Source: a bacterium
GTDB lineage: Bacteria > Desulfobacterota > S145-22
DNA: 20,627 nt
Assembly (NCBI GenBank): GCA_027073795.1
Contig: JALTEW010000291.1
Coordinates: forward strand, 1-20,627
Reading direction: 5' to 3'
How positions within the stretch are numbered: position 1 is the first letter of the stretch; every line of letters begins with the position of its first letter. This document shows, piece after piece, positions 1-8,089 of the stretch. The notes under the pieces were generated by a model. It worked only from the letters and a program-made list of their open reading frames with translations, was not told the origin of the DNA and searched no databases. The translations under genes and the position numbers were made by a program.

Positions 1-73
1 ATTACAAACACTTACAAATATTAAATCCGAAAAATTGTGATTTGGTGTCAAAGATCAGTTAACATGATACACA

Positions 74-102
74 TTGACGCCGGGGAGGGAAAGAATTAGA
101 TT
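74..102 (+). promoter_or_regulatory. candidate sigma70-type promoter for the dnaJ operon
   Basis: TTGACG at 74-79 is followed, after 17 nt, by TAGATT at 97-102 (5/6 and 4/6 matches to the housekeeping consensus). It lies 35 nt upstream of the dnaJ start codon, in a leader with no credible ORF. No HspR-type HAIR inverted repeat (CTTGAGT-N7-ACTCAAG) was seen in bases 1-137. The call rests on consensus match only. Confidence 0.4.
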
Positions 103-137
103 ATAGTCAGTTCAAATAGATATGTACGAGGTATTTC

Positions 138-1253
138 ATGACGAAAAAAGACTACTACAAGATCCTGGGGGTGAAAAAAGATGCCCCTCAGGACGAGATA
201 AAAAAGGCTTTTCGGAAGCTGGCGAGAAAATACCATCCCGATGTTAATCCCGGAGACAAGGAAGCTGAGGCGAAGTTCAAGGAGATCTCGGAGGCCTACG
301 AGGTTTTGAGTGACCCGAAAGCGCGAAAAGAATATGATACGCGGGATTCGTTTGATTTCAGTGATTTTTTTAGCCAGAGGACCGCGGGTGCCGGTGCAGG
401 TTCCTATCGTGGATTTCGGAAGGGTGGGTTTACCCATGTTGATTTGAGCGATATTTTTGGGGATATTTTTAGCGAAAGAGGTTTTGCGGGCGGTACGAAA
501 AGGGCCTTTCGGGAAAGATCGGCTTCAAGAAAAGGGAAAGATATCTATTACAAGATGTGGGTTGATTTCATGGATGCCATCCGTGGAATTAGGACGGAAA
601 TCAATCTTGATCACGAGGTGGCGTGCAGTGTGTGTGGTGGAACGGGTGTCAGCCCTTCTGGTAAGTGGGAGATATGCCCTGAATGTGGGGGAAGCGGCCG
701 AATCCAGATGGGTGGATTGGGGATTCCCGTTCAACAAACCTGTCCCGTTTGTCATGGCACCGGGCGTGTGAATCAAACGCCATGTGTGGCCTGTGGCGGG
801 ACAGGGAGACAGAGAAAAACGGAGAGGATTTCTGTAAGGATTCCCGCGGGTGTGGACAATGGTTCCAAGATTCGTCTGGCGGGGAAGGGAGAACCTGGAT
901 TAAATGGGGGACCTCCGGGAGATCTCTATATCGAAATTCAATTAAGATCTCATCCCGTTTTTACGCGGAAGGGGGGCGACCTCTACTGTAAGGTGCCTAT
1001 TTCCATTCCTGAAGCGGTGTTAGGGGGGCGGATAGAGGTTCCGACGATTGACGGGACTGTCAAGATGAAGATTCCGCCTGGGACACCGAATGGTAAAAAA
1101 TTCCGCTTGGCGGGAAAGGGTGTAAAACCCCTGAAAGGGAACCGGAAGGGGGATCAATATGTGGAGGTTGAGGTGGTTGTGCCCAAAAATGTTGAAGGCC
1201 AGGCGAAACAGTTATTTGAAGAGCTTGAAACCCTTTTGCCAAAGGTGAGATGA
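138..1253 (+). CDS. dnaJ: DnaJ, type I J-domain co-chaperone with zinc-binding domain
   Basis: Cytoplasmic Hsp40 that hands unfolded proteins to DnaK and stimulates its ATPase. The 371-residue product has all the parts of a type I DnaJ: a J domain at about residues 4-68 with the HPD motif at 33-35; a Gly/Phe-rich linker at about 72-130; four CxxCxGxG zinc motifs starting at C163, C180, C202 and C216; and the C-terminal substrate-binding beta domains. A GAGG ribosome site precedes the ATG. The stop codon overlaps the start of a MerR-type regulator (ATGA), the arrangement seen for DnaJ/HspR or CbpA/CbpM pairs. dnaK and grpE are not in the window, so this may be a second, stress-linked DnaJ rather than the main copy; that part is inference. 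Confidence 0.95.
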   Translation: MTKKDYYKILGVKKDAPQDEIKKAFRKLARKYHPDVNPGDKEAEAKFKEISEAYEVLSDPKARKEYDTRDSFDFSDFFSQRTAGAGAGSYRGFRKGGFTHVDLSDIFGDIFSERGFAGGTKRAFRERSASRKGKDIYYKMWVDFMDAIRGIRTEINLDHEVACSVCGGTGVSPSGKWEICPECGGSGRIQMGGLGIPVQQTCPVCHGTGRVNQTPCVACGGTGRQRKTERISVRIPAGVDNGSKIRLAGKGEPGLNGGPPGDLYIEIQLRSHPVFTRKGGDLYCKVPISIPEAVLGGRIEVPTIDGTVKMKIPPGTPNGKKFRLAGKGVKPLKGNRKGDQYVEVEVVVPKNVEGQAKQLFEELETLLPKVR

Positions 1254-1660
1254 TGGAAGGTGAAAAGAGATATCAGACGGAAGAAACCTTTACCATTGGC
1301 ATTGTGGCGAGGGAGGTAGGGATCAGCCCCTCGACCATCCGGTACTATGAGCGAGAGGGATTTCTGAAGCCCCTTTGCACGGAGGGTAGGATCCGGCGCT
1401 ACACCCGCGAGGATATTGAAAAACTCATGATGTTGCGTCGGCTCCGTGAGGACCTTGGCGTTAATCTTGCCGGTGCAGAGGTTATCCTTGAAATGCGTCG
1501 AAAGATGGAGCTGATGCAGGAAGAAATGGATCGTTTCGTTGAGGAACTTATTCAAGGTGTGCGGCAGCATCTAAGGAGGATGGAGAAACAATTTCAAAAG
1601 CCACTTGTCCCTTCCGGTTCGCACACCATCATTCCCGTAGATGACACGGAATCTTCATAG
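1250..1660 (+). CDS. MerR-family regulator, HspR-like
   Basis: A 136-residue DNA-binding protein. A winged helix-turn-helix of MerR type lies at about residues 12-80, with the recognition segment SPSTIRYYEREGFLKP followed by RRYTREDIEKL and GVNLAGAEVILEMRR; the last stretch closely resembles HspR proteins. It is followed by a predicted coiled coil at about 82-120 that would form the dimer. The tail has no cysteine cluster, so a metal sensor is unlikely. The start overlaps the dnaJ stop by 4 nt, implying translational coupling, and the 3' end overlaps comEC by 20 nt. By analogy with HspR, it probably represses heat-shock genes, with DnaJ or DnaK as corepressor. Its target sites are not evident here. 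Confidence 0.88.
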   Translation: MMEGEKRYQTEETFTIGIVAREVGISPSTIRYYEREGFLKPLCTEGRIRRYTREDIEKLMMLRRLREDLGVNLAGAEVILEMRRKMELMQEEMDRFVEELIQGVRQHLRRMEKQFQKPLVPSGSHTIIPVDDTESS

Positions 1661-4076
1661 GTTTTTCTCCCTTCCCCTGCTTCCATTTGTGGTGAGCCTT
1701 TCCATGGGCGCTGCAGCCGGGGGGGTGATGCCCCGCCTTGCCCAAGGCCTCTTTTTGGCTGTTTTTCTGGCGCTTATGGGCGCGGCATTCGCTGGCAGGT
1801 GGATAAGATTGCCCCGGACTAGCATGCTCCCCCTGATGGGCTGTTTTGCTGTTGCTTTTCTTTCTGTCTATAGCCACCTTCATCCTTTTTTCCCTGAAAA
1901 CCACATTGTCCATTATGCGGGAAAAGGGCCTGTGATTGTGGAAGGATGGATTAAGCCCCCTCTCGATCCGGGGCTTGAACGCACCAGTTTAACCGTTGAG
2001 GTAGGCAGGGTTTTAACCCATAATCAACAGGTTATTCCTGTCGGGGGAAAGGTGCGCCTTACGGTTTACGGCCCCCCGACGCAAACCGTTTTCACAGGAG
2101 ATCGCGTGAGATTTGCGGGCAGGCTCTTTTCGCCCCACCGACCGCGAAATCCGGCTACTTTTGACTACCATCGATTCCTGGCGTTGAGGGGGATTTATGC
2201 TATCTCCTCCCTCAAGCGCTTTTCAGATCTTGTGGTGATTGATGATGGGTGGAGACCCTCATTGTTCGGGATTGTGGATCGATGCCGCCAGCACCTTCAT
2301 CGGTGGATTGAGCAATCTGTTTCTAGCCCGCATGGTGCGCTGTTGTCCGCCTTGCTTATTGGGTATCGGGGGGATATTCCCGTCACGCTCCGGGAAGTTT
2401 TCAGGCGGTGCGGCACCTCGCATCTCATCGCCATTTCCGGGCTTCATTTAGGGATTGTCGCCATCTTTCTCTTTGTGGTTATCAAGCGATTGGTGGGAGT
2501 ATTCCCCCGCGTTTTTCTTTACATGGATGTCCAGAGGATTACGGCGATTCTCACATTCTGGTTTCTGTTGTTTTATCTCCTGTTGACAGGGGGCAGGATT
2601 TCAACCCTCCGCGCCTTTATCATGGCGGCAACTTACCTCGCCGTTCTTTTCTTTCGACGAACTACCCGGCTTGAAGACATTTTGATCCTGGCTGCCTTTG
2701 TCCTGCTGTTTTTCCAACCCCAGGCCATATTTGACAGTTCTTTTCAGCTTACGTTTGCCGCTGTGGGAGGCATTCTCCTGGGAGCGCCTCGAACCCTGAG
2801 AGCCATGGAGGAGAAAAATGACGGGAAGTGGATAGGCAGAGGGGTTCACTGGATTTGGATGACCCTCTGGATTACGATATTGGCCATGACCGCCACCTTC
2901 CCGATCGTGGGGGCTTATTTTCACCGCGCAAGCCTCATAGGCGTTTTCGCCAATCTTTTCGGGATTCCCTTTCTCAGTTTCCTCATTCTCCCTATCGGGA
3001 TCATGGCCATGGCCATCTATCCCCTGTCAACATCCCTTGCCACGTATTTGATTATGTTTGACGGCAAGCTGGTAGAGATCCTAACGGCAGTTTTCCGTTA
3101 TCTTTCTCGTATTCCCTGTTCTCAGGTTCACGTGTTCCCCTTCCGGTGGTATGAAGTTATTTTGTATTACGCAGCCTTTGTTTTTGCGACCTTGTGTCTG
3201 CGGTCAAGAGAGAGGAGAGAACGGAAAAGATATGGGGTTTTCGCCTTGGCATCCGTTTTGTTGTTTGGCGTTGCATGGGTCGCTCCCACGTGGGTCAGGA
3301 ACCCATCTCTTGAGATCTTCAGTGTCAGGAAGGGAACGTACCTTGCCTTTTGTAATAGTGGGGGACATGCAACCATTATTTGCAACGGGCTGGGGGATTC
3401 TCCCGATCGTGACGACGCGAGGTGGGTTCTCATTCCTTATCTTTTAAACAGGCGGGTTCGAAAGATTGATGCCCTCGTGGTTGCCAACAACGAACCTGTG
3501 AACCTCAGGGCCACAGCTACCCTTGTATCCTTCAGCATGCCCGGGTGCGTCATGGGGACCCCCGCCAGCCTTGAAAGTCTGAAGATGGTGTTGCCTTCCG
3601 GTATTCCACAAACAAAATGGATGGAAACCCGAACGTGCATACGCCGGGATCCCACCATGGTGAGGTTGTGCGTAGTTTCTCCCGATAAAGGTCGGCGAGA
3701 TGCCGGCGAAGCCTCCCGGCGGCGAGAGTTACAGGGAATAGATGTGTCTTTCCGATCCCTGAAGGTTTTTATCTGTCTTCATGGGCGTGAGACGGTTCCG
3801 CTTGAGCGGGGAGCTCCCACCCTCCTTGTAGCGGCAAATCCCGGGAGGGTTTTTTCGCCTTTTACCTCCCGATCTGAGGGACTGTGGGCGGTTCAGTTTC
3901 CGACAAGAAGGAGATGGGGGCATTCAAGGGGGTCAGGATACCAGACGGTTGATCTGTGGCGGGATGGCGCCGTGGAGATATCCCGTTCAAAAAAGGGATG
4001 GTGCTTGAAGGCGTTTTTAAGTGGGAAAAAAGGTATGGTTAACACCTTCAAGCTCATTCGGGATTGGCGCACCTGA
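1641..4076 (+). CDS. comEC: ComEC/Rec2-family DNA uptake channel with degenerate C-terminal domain
   Basis: Inner-membrane channel that takes single-stranded DNA into the cytoplasm during transformation. The 811-residue product has two N-terminal membrane segments (about 10-80), a soluble OB-like DUF4131 region (about 90-200), and the competence domain with its conserved motifs HLIAISGLHLG (261-271), GGRISTLRAFIMA (317-329) and DSSFQLTFAAV (365-375). Further helices run to about 550. The C-terminal part (about 555-811) is placed like the metallo-beta-lactamase domain and keeps its fold pattern, but lacks DVGQGDS (here SVRKGTY, 561-567) and the THxHxDHxGG motif (here ANNEPVNLRAT, 615-625). Its nuclease activity is therefore probably lost. 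The ATG at 1641 lies within the end of the MerR-type gene. No other competence gene is in the window, so DNA uptake is not assured. Confidence 0.92.
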   Translation: MTRNLHRFFSLPLLPFVVSLSMGAAAGGVMPRLAQGLFLAVFLALMGAAFAGRWIRLPRTSMLPLMGCFAVAFLSVYSHLHPFFPENHIVHYAGKGPVIVEGWIKPPLDPGLERTSLTVEVGRVLTHNQQVIPVGGKVRLTVYGPPTQTVFTGDRVRFAGRLFSPHRPRNPATFDYHRFLALRGIYAISSLKRFSDLVVIDDGWRPSLFGIVDRCRQHLHRWIEQSVSSPHGALLSALLIGYRGDIPVTLREVFRRCGTSHLIAISGLHLGIVAIFLFVVIKRLVGVFPRVFLYMDVQRITAILTFWFLLFYLLLTGGRISTLRAFIMAATYLAVLFFRRTTRLEDILILAAFVLLFFQPQAIFDSSFQLTFAAVGGILLGAPRTLRAMEEKNDGKWIGRGVHWIWMTLWITILAMTATFPIVGAYFHRASLIGVFANLFGIPFLSFLILPIGIMAMAIYPLSTSLATYLIMFDGKLVEILTAVFRYLSRIPCSQVHVFPFRWYEVILYYAAFVFATLCLRSRERRERKRYGVFALASVLLFGVAWVAPTWVRNPSLEIFSVRKGTYLAFCNSGGHATIICNGLGDSPDRDDARWVLIPYLLNRRVRKIDALVVANNEPVNLRATATLVSFSMPGCVMGTPASLESLKMVLPSGIPQTKWMETRTCIRRDPTMVRLCVVSPDKGRRDAGEASRRRELQGIDVSFRSLKVFICLHGRETVPLERGAPTLLVAANPGRVFSPFTSRSEGLWAVQFPTRRRWGHSRGSGYQTVDLWRDGAVEISRSKKGWCLKAFLSGKKGMVNTFKLIRDWRT

Positions 4077-4098
4077 GGGGGGGTACCCCCCTGTTTTT
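4076..4098 (+). terminator. Rho-independent terminator after comEC
   Basis: A G/C-only hairpin, AGGGGG-GTAC-CCCCCT, directly follows the comEC stop codon and is followed by GTTTTT. The T-run is only on the plus-strand side, so it terminates comEC and not the convergent gene at 4129-4950. Confidence 0.7.
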
Positions 4099-4128
4099 CC
4101 AGCATGCCAGGCTCGATACATAATAAGG

Positions 4129-4950
4129 TTAGGTTGTGGTTTCAAGTAAGGTCAGGGCGAGAACGGCATGATAGGTATCTTGAAGGGAGGGAAGCCCCTT
4201 TGGTGCCCTGGCAAACCCTCCGTTCGAACTCTGACAGTGTGTGATAAAGCGGCGGCACGTTTCAGTGTATCTTGGTGTATATCCCAGGGTGCGGGAAATA
4301 ATAATCCCTGATAGGAGATGCTCCAGGAAGGAGGGGGCTGTGTCGGGGACGTTCAGAAAACCATGAATCGGGTTTTCACATGCCTGGAGAAATTTTATGA
4401 CACCAAGAGGTGAAACGGAATGTTTCAGTTTGTCCAGGCATGTGACGGCGTAGGAGGTGCATAGCAGGGTGGAGAAGGGAGACCCGAACCCTCTGTCCTT
4501 GTTTTGGTATGAGAGGATAAATTCGACTATTGGTTCACGTCTTTGTGGGGATATTTGGATGCCAAGCTTGTCACACAGGTCGGTCAGGAGATTGAGACGC
4601 CTCAGTTGTGTTTCCAATGTAGCGTTCTCCACAGGGAAACGGCGAATGAGTGTTCCAATGTAAGGGCGTGGGTCAAACGATGGGGATTCATTCATGAATC
4701 CGAGCCCGCGGATGGCGTAGAAGGCTTGATAGAGGTTGTCGTAAGTCCCATCGCTTTTCTGGCTGCTTTTCAGAAAACGGCGGGTGACCGACGAGTCTAC
4801 TGTTTTTCCCAGCAAGTTGAGGATGGCAAGGGCGAAGTAAGTGTCAGACCCATTGGGTTCTTCCAGACGATAAAAACAGAACCCTCCTGAATGGCACTGG
4901 CAACTAAGGACATATTGAAAGGTACGATCAATCAGGGTTTTATCAGGCAA
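4129..4950 (-). CDS. prenyltransferase/squalene-cyclase repeat protein, function unknown
   Basis: A 273-residue protein built of alpha-alpha barrel repeats like the beta subunit of protein prenyltransferases (PF00432 type). Repeat signatures are visible at C17-F24 (CQCHSGGF), S63-Y70 (SQKSDGTY), Y148-F155 (YQNKDRGF), Q189-F198 and C239-F246 (CQSSNGGF). Near the C-terminus, DTYH (258-261) matches the place of the zinc-ligand histidine in eukaryotic beta subunits, and C164 may match the ligand cysteine, but the paired aspartate is a leucine. No alpha-subunit partner lies nearby and there are no squalene-hopene cyclase DxDD or signal-peptide features, so the substrate is unknown. The start is TTG, placed 6 nt after a clear GGGAGG ribosome site. 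It stands alone, convergent with comEC and divergent from the FAH-family gene. Confidence 0.75.
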   Translation of the reverse strand: MPDKTLIDRTFQYVLSCQCHSGGFCFYRLEEPNGSDTYFALAILNLLGKTVDSSVTRRFLKSSQKSDGTYDNLYQAFYAIRGLGFMNESPSFDPRPYIGTLIRRFPVENATLETQLRRLNLLTDLCDKLGIQISPQRREPIVEFILSYQNKDRGFGSPFSTLLCTSYAVTCLDKLKHSVSPLGVIKFLQACENPIHGFLNVPDTAPSFLEHLLSGIIISRTLGYTPRYTETCRRFITHCQSSNGGFARAPKGLPSLQDTYHAVLALTLLETTT

Positions 4951-5150
4951 TGGCGACCTCCCTTCCCGCTTTCGGGCCAGAAGTCATCAGCCTGTCGGCG
5001 TTTACGGCGGACTTCATCGCCTTTATGATGGATACGGTTGATATTTATCGCATGGGGGGCTGTTTTTCAAGGAATTATCCCCAAGCCTCTATGGGTTTTT
5101 CGCGTCGGGGGCGGTTGACTTTTAGGTGTGGTCATGTAAGTTTCAGGCGA

Positions 5151-5156
5151 AGGAGG
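5151..5156 (+). promoter_or_regulatory. Shine-Dalgarno site that decides the FAH-family start
   Basis: AGGAGG lies 7 nt before the ATG at 5164 but only 4 nt before the in-frame GTG at 5161, which favours the ATG. A TTGACT box at 5115-5120 could be a -35 element, but no matching -10 at the right distance was found. Confidence 0.65.
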
Positions 5157-5163
5157 TATTGTG

Positions 5164-5937
5164 ATGTCTGAAAAGATTAAGTTCTGCCGGTTTGACCATA
5201 AGGGTGAAAGAGGTTGGGGAATTGTTATTAACGATCAGGGAATTCAGCGGATAGAGGGAGATCCCTTCCAAGGATATGCGGAAGGGACTGGAAGGCTTGC
5301 CTTGCCGGATGTTCGGCTCTTGCCCCCGTCGCTGCCGAGCAAGATCGTTGCCCTTGGCCTAAATTACAGGGACCACGCGGAAGAGGTCAAATTGAAACTT
5401 CCTGAAGAGCCCCTGTTGTTTATCAAACCATCGACAGCGGTCATTGGGCCGGGTGACCCGATTGTGATTCCCCCCATGTCCCAGCGGGTGGATTATGAAG
5501 GTGAATTGGGTGTGGTGATTGGGAAGCGGGTGAAAAATGTTGATGTGGCCCGGGCTGAAGAAGCCATCGCGGGTTATACCTGTTTTAACGATGTAACGGC
5601 GCGCGATCTTCAATACAAAGACAAGCAGTGGACCCGCGCCAAATCCTTTGATACCTTTGCCCCCATGGGGCCCTGGCTTGTAAAGGGCCTGGATCCCTCG
5701 AATCTCGCTTTAACGACAGAGTTGAACGGCAAAGTGGTCCAGTCTACCTCAACGACTCAGCTTATTTTCCCTGTTGAGCAAATTGTTTCCTTTATTTCCC
5801 AGGTGATGACCCTGTTGCCGGGTGATGTGATTGCCACGGGGACCACCTCCGGCATCGGCCCCATGGAACCGGGCGACCGGGTGACCGTGACAATTGAAGG
5901 TATTGGTTCTTTGACAAATCCTGTGGTGAAGGCTTAG
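5164..5937 (+). CDS. fumarylacetoacetate hydrolase (FAH) family protein
   Basis: Cytoplasmic metal-dependent enzyme acting on a 2-oxo or beta-diketo acid. The FAH fold is shown by GLNYRDHAEE (65-74), the metal-binding DYEGELGVVIGKR (110-122, with E112 and E114), D143 in FNDVTARDLQ, and the C-terminal PGDVIATGTTSGIG. At 257 residues it matches the short bacterial members, whose activities include fumarylpyruvate hydrolase, oxaloacetate decarboxylase and HpcE-type isomerase; the sequence alone does not separate these. It is the first gene of a group with the siroheme decarboxylase subunit, whose start codon comes 1 nt after this stop, and with hemL. A direct link to tetrapyrroles is not established. 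An in-frame GTG at 5161 is the alternative start. Confidence 0.9.
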   Translation: MSEKIKFCRFDHKGERGWGIVINDQGIQRIEGDPFQGYAEGTGRLALPDVRLLPPSLPSKIVALGLNYRDHAEEVKLKLPEEPLLFIKPSTAVIGPGDPIVIPPMSQRVDYEGELGVVIGKRVKNVDVARAEEAIAGYTCFNDVTARDLQYKDKQWTRAKSFDTFAPMGPWLVKGLDPSNLALTTELNGKVVQSTSTTQLIFPVEQIVSFISQVMTLLPGDVIATGTTSGIGPMEPGDRVTVTIEGIGSLTNPVVKA

Positions 5938-5938
5938 A

Positions 5939-6412
5939 TTGATTCCTCTGCCCGAAAAGGAAAAGGAGATTTTGAAGGAGGTTCAGGGGGACCTTCCCCT
6001 CGTGCCGCGCCCTTACGCCGAGGTTGCGAAAAGATTGGGCCTGACCGAGGGGGATGTTCTTGACATTATTGAGGGGTTAAAAGCAAGGGGAATCATCCGT
6101 CGGATGGGGGTGATCCTTCGTCATCGGAAGGCGGGGTTGAAGGCAAATGCTATGGGGGTCTGGAGTGTCCCGGAGGCTGATATTCAGCGTATTGGCCGTA
6201 TGATGGCAGAAGACCCTGGGGTGACCCATTGTTATCAGCGGGACCCCATTGCGCATTGGCCGTACAATCTTTACACCATGATCCACGGGGAGACCGAGGA
6301 GGATTGCGAAGCCATCGCGAAGAGGCTTTCCGAAAAGACAGGTATCCAGACTTACCGCCTCCTCTTTAGCACGCGTGAATTTAAGAAGGAAAGCCTTAAG
6401 ATCTTCACGTGA
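5939..6412 (+). CDS. ahbB: siroheme decarboxylase subunit (AhbA/AhbB family, AhbB-like)
   Basis: AhbAB decarboxylates siroheme to 12,18-didecarboxysiroheme in the alternative haem pathway of sulfate reducers and archaea. The 157-residue product has the Lrp/AsnC-like layout of this family: an N-terminal winged helix with LPLVPRPYAEVAKRLGL, the signature RGIIRRMGVILRHRKAG, a NAMGVWSVP strand, and VTHCYQRDP with WPYNLYTMIHG in the ligand-binding half. These differ from DNA-binding AsnC regulators. Assignment to AhbB rather than AhbA rests on the HCYxR/WPYNLxTM stretch and is less sure than the family. The start is TTG, 6 nt after GAAGG and 1 nt after the preceding stop, so translation is probably coupled. 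The partner subunit and AhbC/AhbD are not in the window. hemL follows after 95 nt. Confidence 0.82.
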   Translation: MIPLPEKEKEILKEVQGDLPLVPRPYAEVAKRLGLTEGDVLDIIEGLKARGIIRRMGVILRHRKAGLKANAMGVWSVPEADIQRIGRMMAEDPGVTHCYQRDPIAHWPYNLYTMIHGETEEDCEAIAKRLSEKTGIQTYRLLFSTREFKKESLKIFT

Positions 6413-6507
6413 CAAAACGACGAATCAAACGAGATGGACGGGATGGGTAATTTTGCCCTATTTCGCTAGGCCTTTTAGAAGCTGTTAAAATAATTGGAGG
6501 AATTATC

Positions 6508-7791
6508 ATGAAACTGGACACATCCATTGCCTTGATGGAGCGCGCGAGGAAGATTATCCCTGCGGGGGTGAACAGCCCCGTTCGGGCCTATCTGTCAGTG
6601 GGGGGACACCCGCCTTTTATCAGGGAGGCAAAAGGGGCATATATCACCGATGTGGATGGTAACACCTACATCGATTATGTGGCCTCATGGGGGCCCATGA
6701 TCCTTGGCCACGCCCACCCAAGGGTTGTAGAGGCGTTGAATGATGCGACACGGCGGGGGACGAGTTATGGGGCACCGACACCGCTTGAGGTGGAGATGGC
6801 GGAGGAGATCGTAGCGGCGGTTCCTTCCATGGACTGGGTGCGGATGGTCAGTTCAGGAACGGAGGCTACCATGAGCGCCCTGCGCCTGGCCAGGGGATAC
6901 ACGGGGCATAACAAGATCATAAAGTTCGAGGGGTGTTATCACGGCCACGTGGACAGCCTTCTCGTCAAAGCGGGGTCTGGAGGCATGACCTTCGGCACGC
7001 CTGATAGCGCTGGGGTCCCACAGGGGCTGGCGAGGGAAACCCTTGTCGCAAGGTACAACGACCTCACGTCTGTGGAGGAGCTGTTCATGAACTATCCAGG
7101 AGAAATCGCGGCTGTTATTGTGGAACCCATTGCGGGGAATATGGGGATGATACCACCCGGAGCCGGTTTTCTTGAGGGGTTGAGAGACATGACGCGGAAG
7201 AATGGGGCCCTGCTGATCTTTGACGAGGTGATCACCGGGTTTCGCGTAGGTCTCTCCGGTGCGCAGGGGTTGTATGGCATTGATCCGGACATGACCTGCC
7301 TGGGGAAAATTATAGGCGGGGGTCTCCCCGTAGGGGCCTTTGGGGGAAAGTCAGACATCATGAAGGCGATTGCGCCGCTGGGTCCTGTGTATCAGGCGGG
7401 AACCCTGTCCGGAAATCCCCTGGCTGTTACAGCTGGTCTTACCACCCTGAGGATTTTGAAGGAGGAGGGGGTGTATAAACAGTTGGAGGAGAAGGCGGCC
7501 TATCTCGCTAAAGGTGTTAAAACGGCGTTCAAGGACGCGGGAATTTCTATTCAGTCTCACCGAGTAGGGTCCATGTTTTGTAACTTCTTTACCGACACAC
7601 CCGTGAGAGATTACGACACGGCCAAGGCGAGTGATACGGGCCTCTTTGGGAGGTATTTTACCGGAATGTTGAATGAGGGGATTTATATGGCTCCCTCCCA
7701 GTTTGAAACGGGATTTGTTTCCCTTGCCCATACAAGGGAGGACCTGGACCGGACTATCGAAGCGGTGTCGAAGGTGCTGAGAGGACTGTGA
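6508..7791 (+). CDS. hemL: glutamate-1-semialdehyde 2,1-aminomutase
   Basis: PLP enzyme that turns glutamate-1-semialdehyde into 5-aminolevulinate, the last step of the C5 route to all tetrapyrroles. The 427-residue length is standard. Visible family marks are PAGVNSPVRAY near the N-terminus, SSGTEATMSALRLARGYTG (115-133) for phosphate binding, CYHGHVDSLLVKAGSG (143-158), FDEVITGFR (238-246), and the PLP lysine K267 in CLGKIIGGGLPVGAFGG. A GGAGG ribosome site lies 7 nt before the ATG. It follows the siroheme decarboxylase subunit in the same direction, fitting a tetrapyrrole unit, and the F0 ATP synthase genes begin 34 nt after its stop, so the two groups may share a transcript. Confidence 0.97.
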   Translation: MKLDTSIALMERARKIIPAGVNSPVRAYLSVGGHPPFIREAKGAYITDVDGNTYIDYVASWGPMILGHAHPRVVEALNDATRRGTSYGAPTPLEVEMAEEIVAAVPSMDWVRMVSSGTEATMSALRLARGYTGHNKIIKFEGCYHGHVDSLLVKAGSGGMTFGTPDSAGVPQGLARETLVARYNDLTSVEELFMNYPGEIAAVIVEPIAGNMGMIPPGAGFLEGLRDMTRKNGALLIFDEVITGFRVGLSGAQGLYGIDPDMTCLGKIIGGGLPVGAFGGKSDIMKAIAPLGPVYQAGTLSGNPLAVTAGLTTLRILKEEGVYKQLEEKAAYLAKGVKTAFKDAGISIQSHRVGSMFCNFFTDTPVRDYDTAKASDTGLFGRYFTGMLNEGIYMAPSQFETGFVSLAHTREDLDRTIEAVSKVLRGL

Positions 7792-7825
7792 ACGGGGGGG
7801 CGGCCTCGAGGCGGCAGATGGAACC

Positions 7826-8089
7826 ATGAATCTCAAAATGCCAGGATCGAGGAAATGGGTTGACCTGGTCTCGAAGTACGGAACCATCGGCCTGGAAATG
7901 GGGATCTGTGTCTTTCTGGGGGTCTTGTTCGGGGCCTACCTCGACAAGTTTTTCCATACTGAGCCGTGGCTGACGATTCTTTTTACCCTCTTTGGCCTTG
8001 TGGCGGGTTTTAAAAGCCTGTTCAGGCTGGCCAGGGAATTGATGCAGGAGGAGGATAAAAAAAGAGATGATGGGAATGAAGAAAAGTAA
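7826..8089 (+). CDS. atpZ: AtpZ/AtpI-family small membrane protein
   Basis: An 87-residue protein with two membrane helices (about 19-40 and 47-66), a short loop containing GAYLDKFFHTEPW, and a charged, lysine- and glutamate-rich tail. This is the AtpZ (F0F1-ATPase subunit) pattern. The family is linked to Mg2+/Ca2+ movement and assembly of the ATP synthase, together with AtpI. It opens the F0 cluster and its 3' end overlaps atpI by 23 nt. The ribosome site is weak, and an in-frame ATG at 7838 is a possible alternative start. Confidence 0.82.
   Translation: MNLKMPGSRKWVDLVSKYGTIGLEMGICVFLGVLFGAYLDKFFHTEPWLTILFTLFGLVAGFKSLFRLARELMQEEDKKRDDGNEEK

Noticed and set aside
4077..4092. GGGGGGTACCCCCC palindrome as a protein-binding site
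   Set aside because: Its place just after the comEC stop and the T-run behind it are better explained by a terminator.
4950..5171. 73-codon plus-strand ORF between the prenyltransferase-like and FAH-family genes
   Set aside because: It has no ribosome site and no recognisable domain, and it runs into the FAH-family start; the region more likely holds the two divergent promoters.
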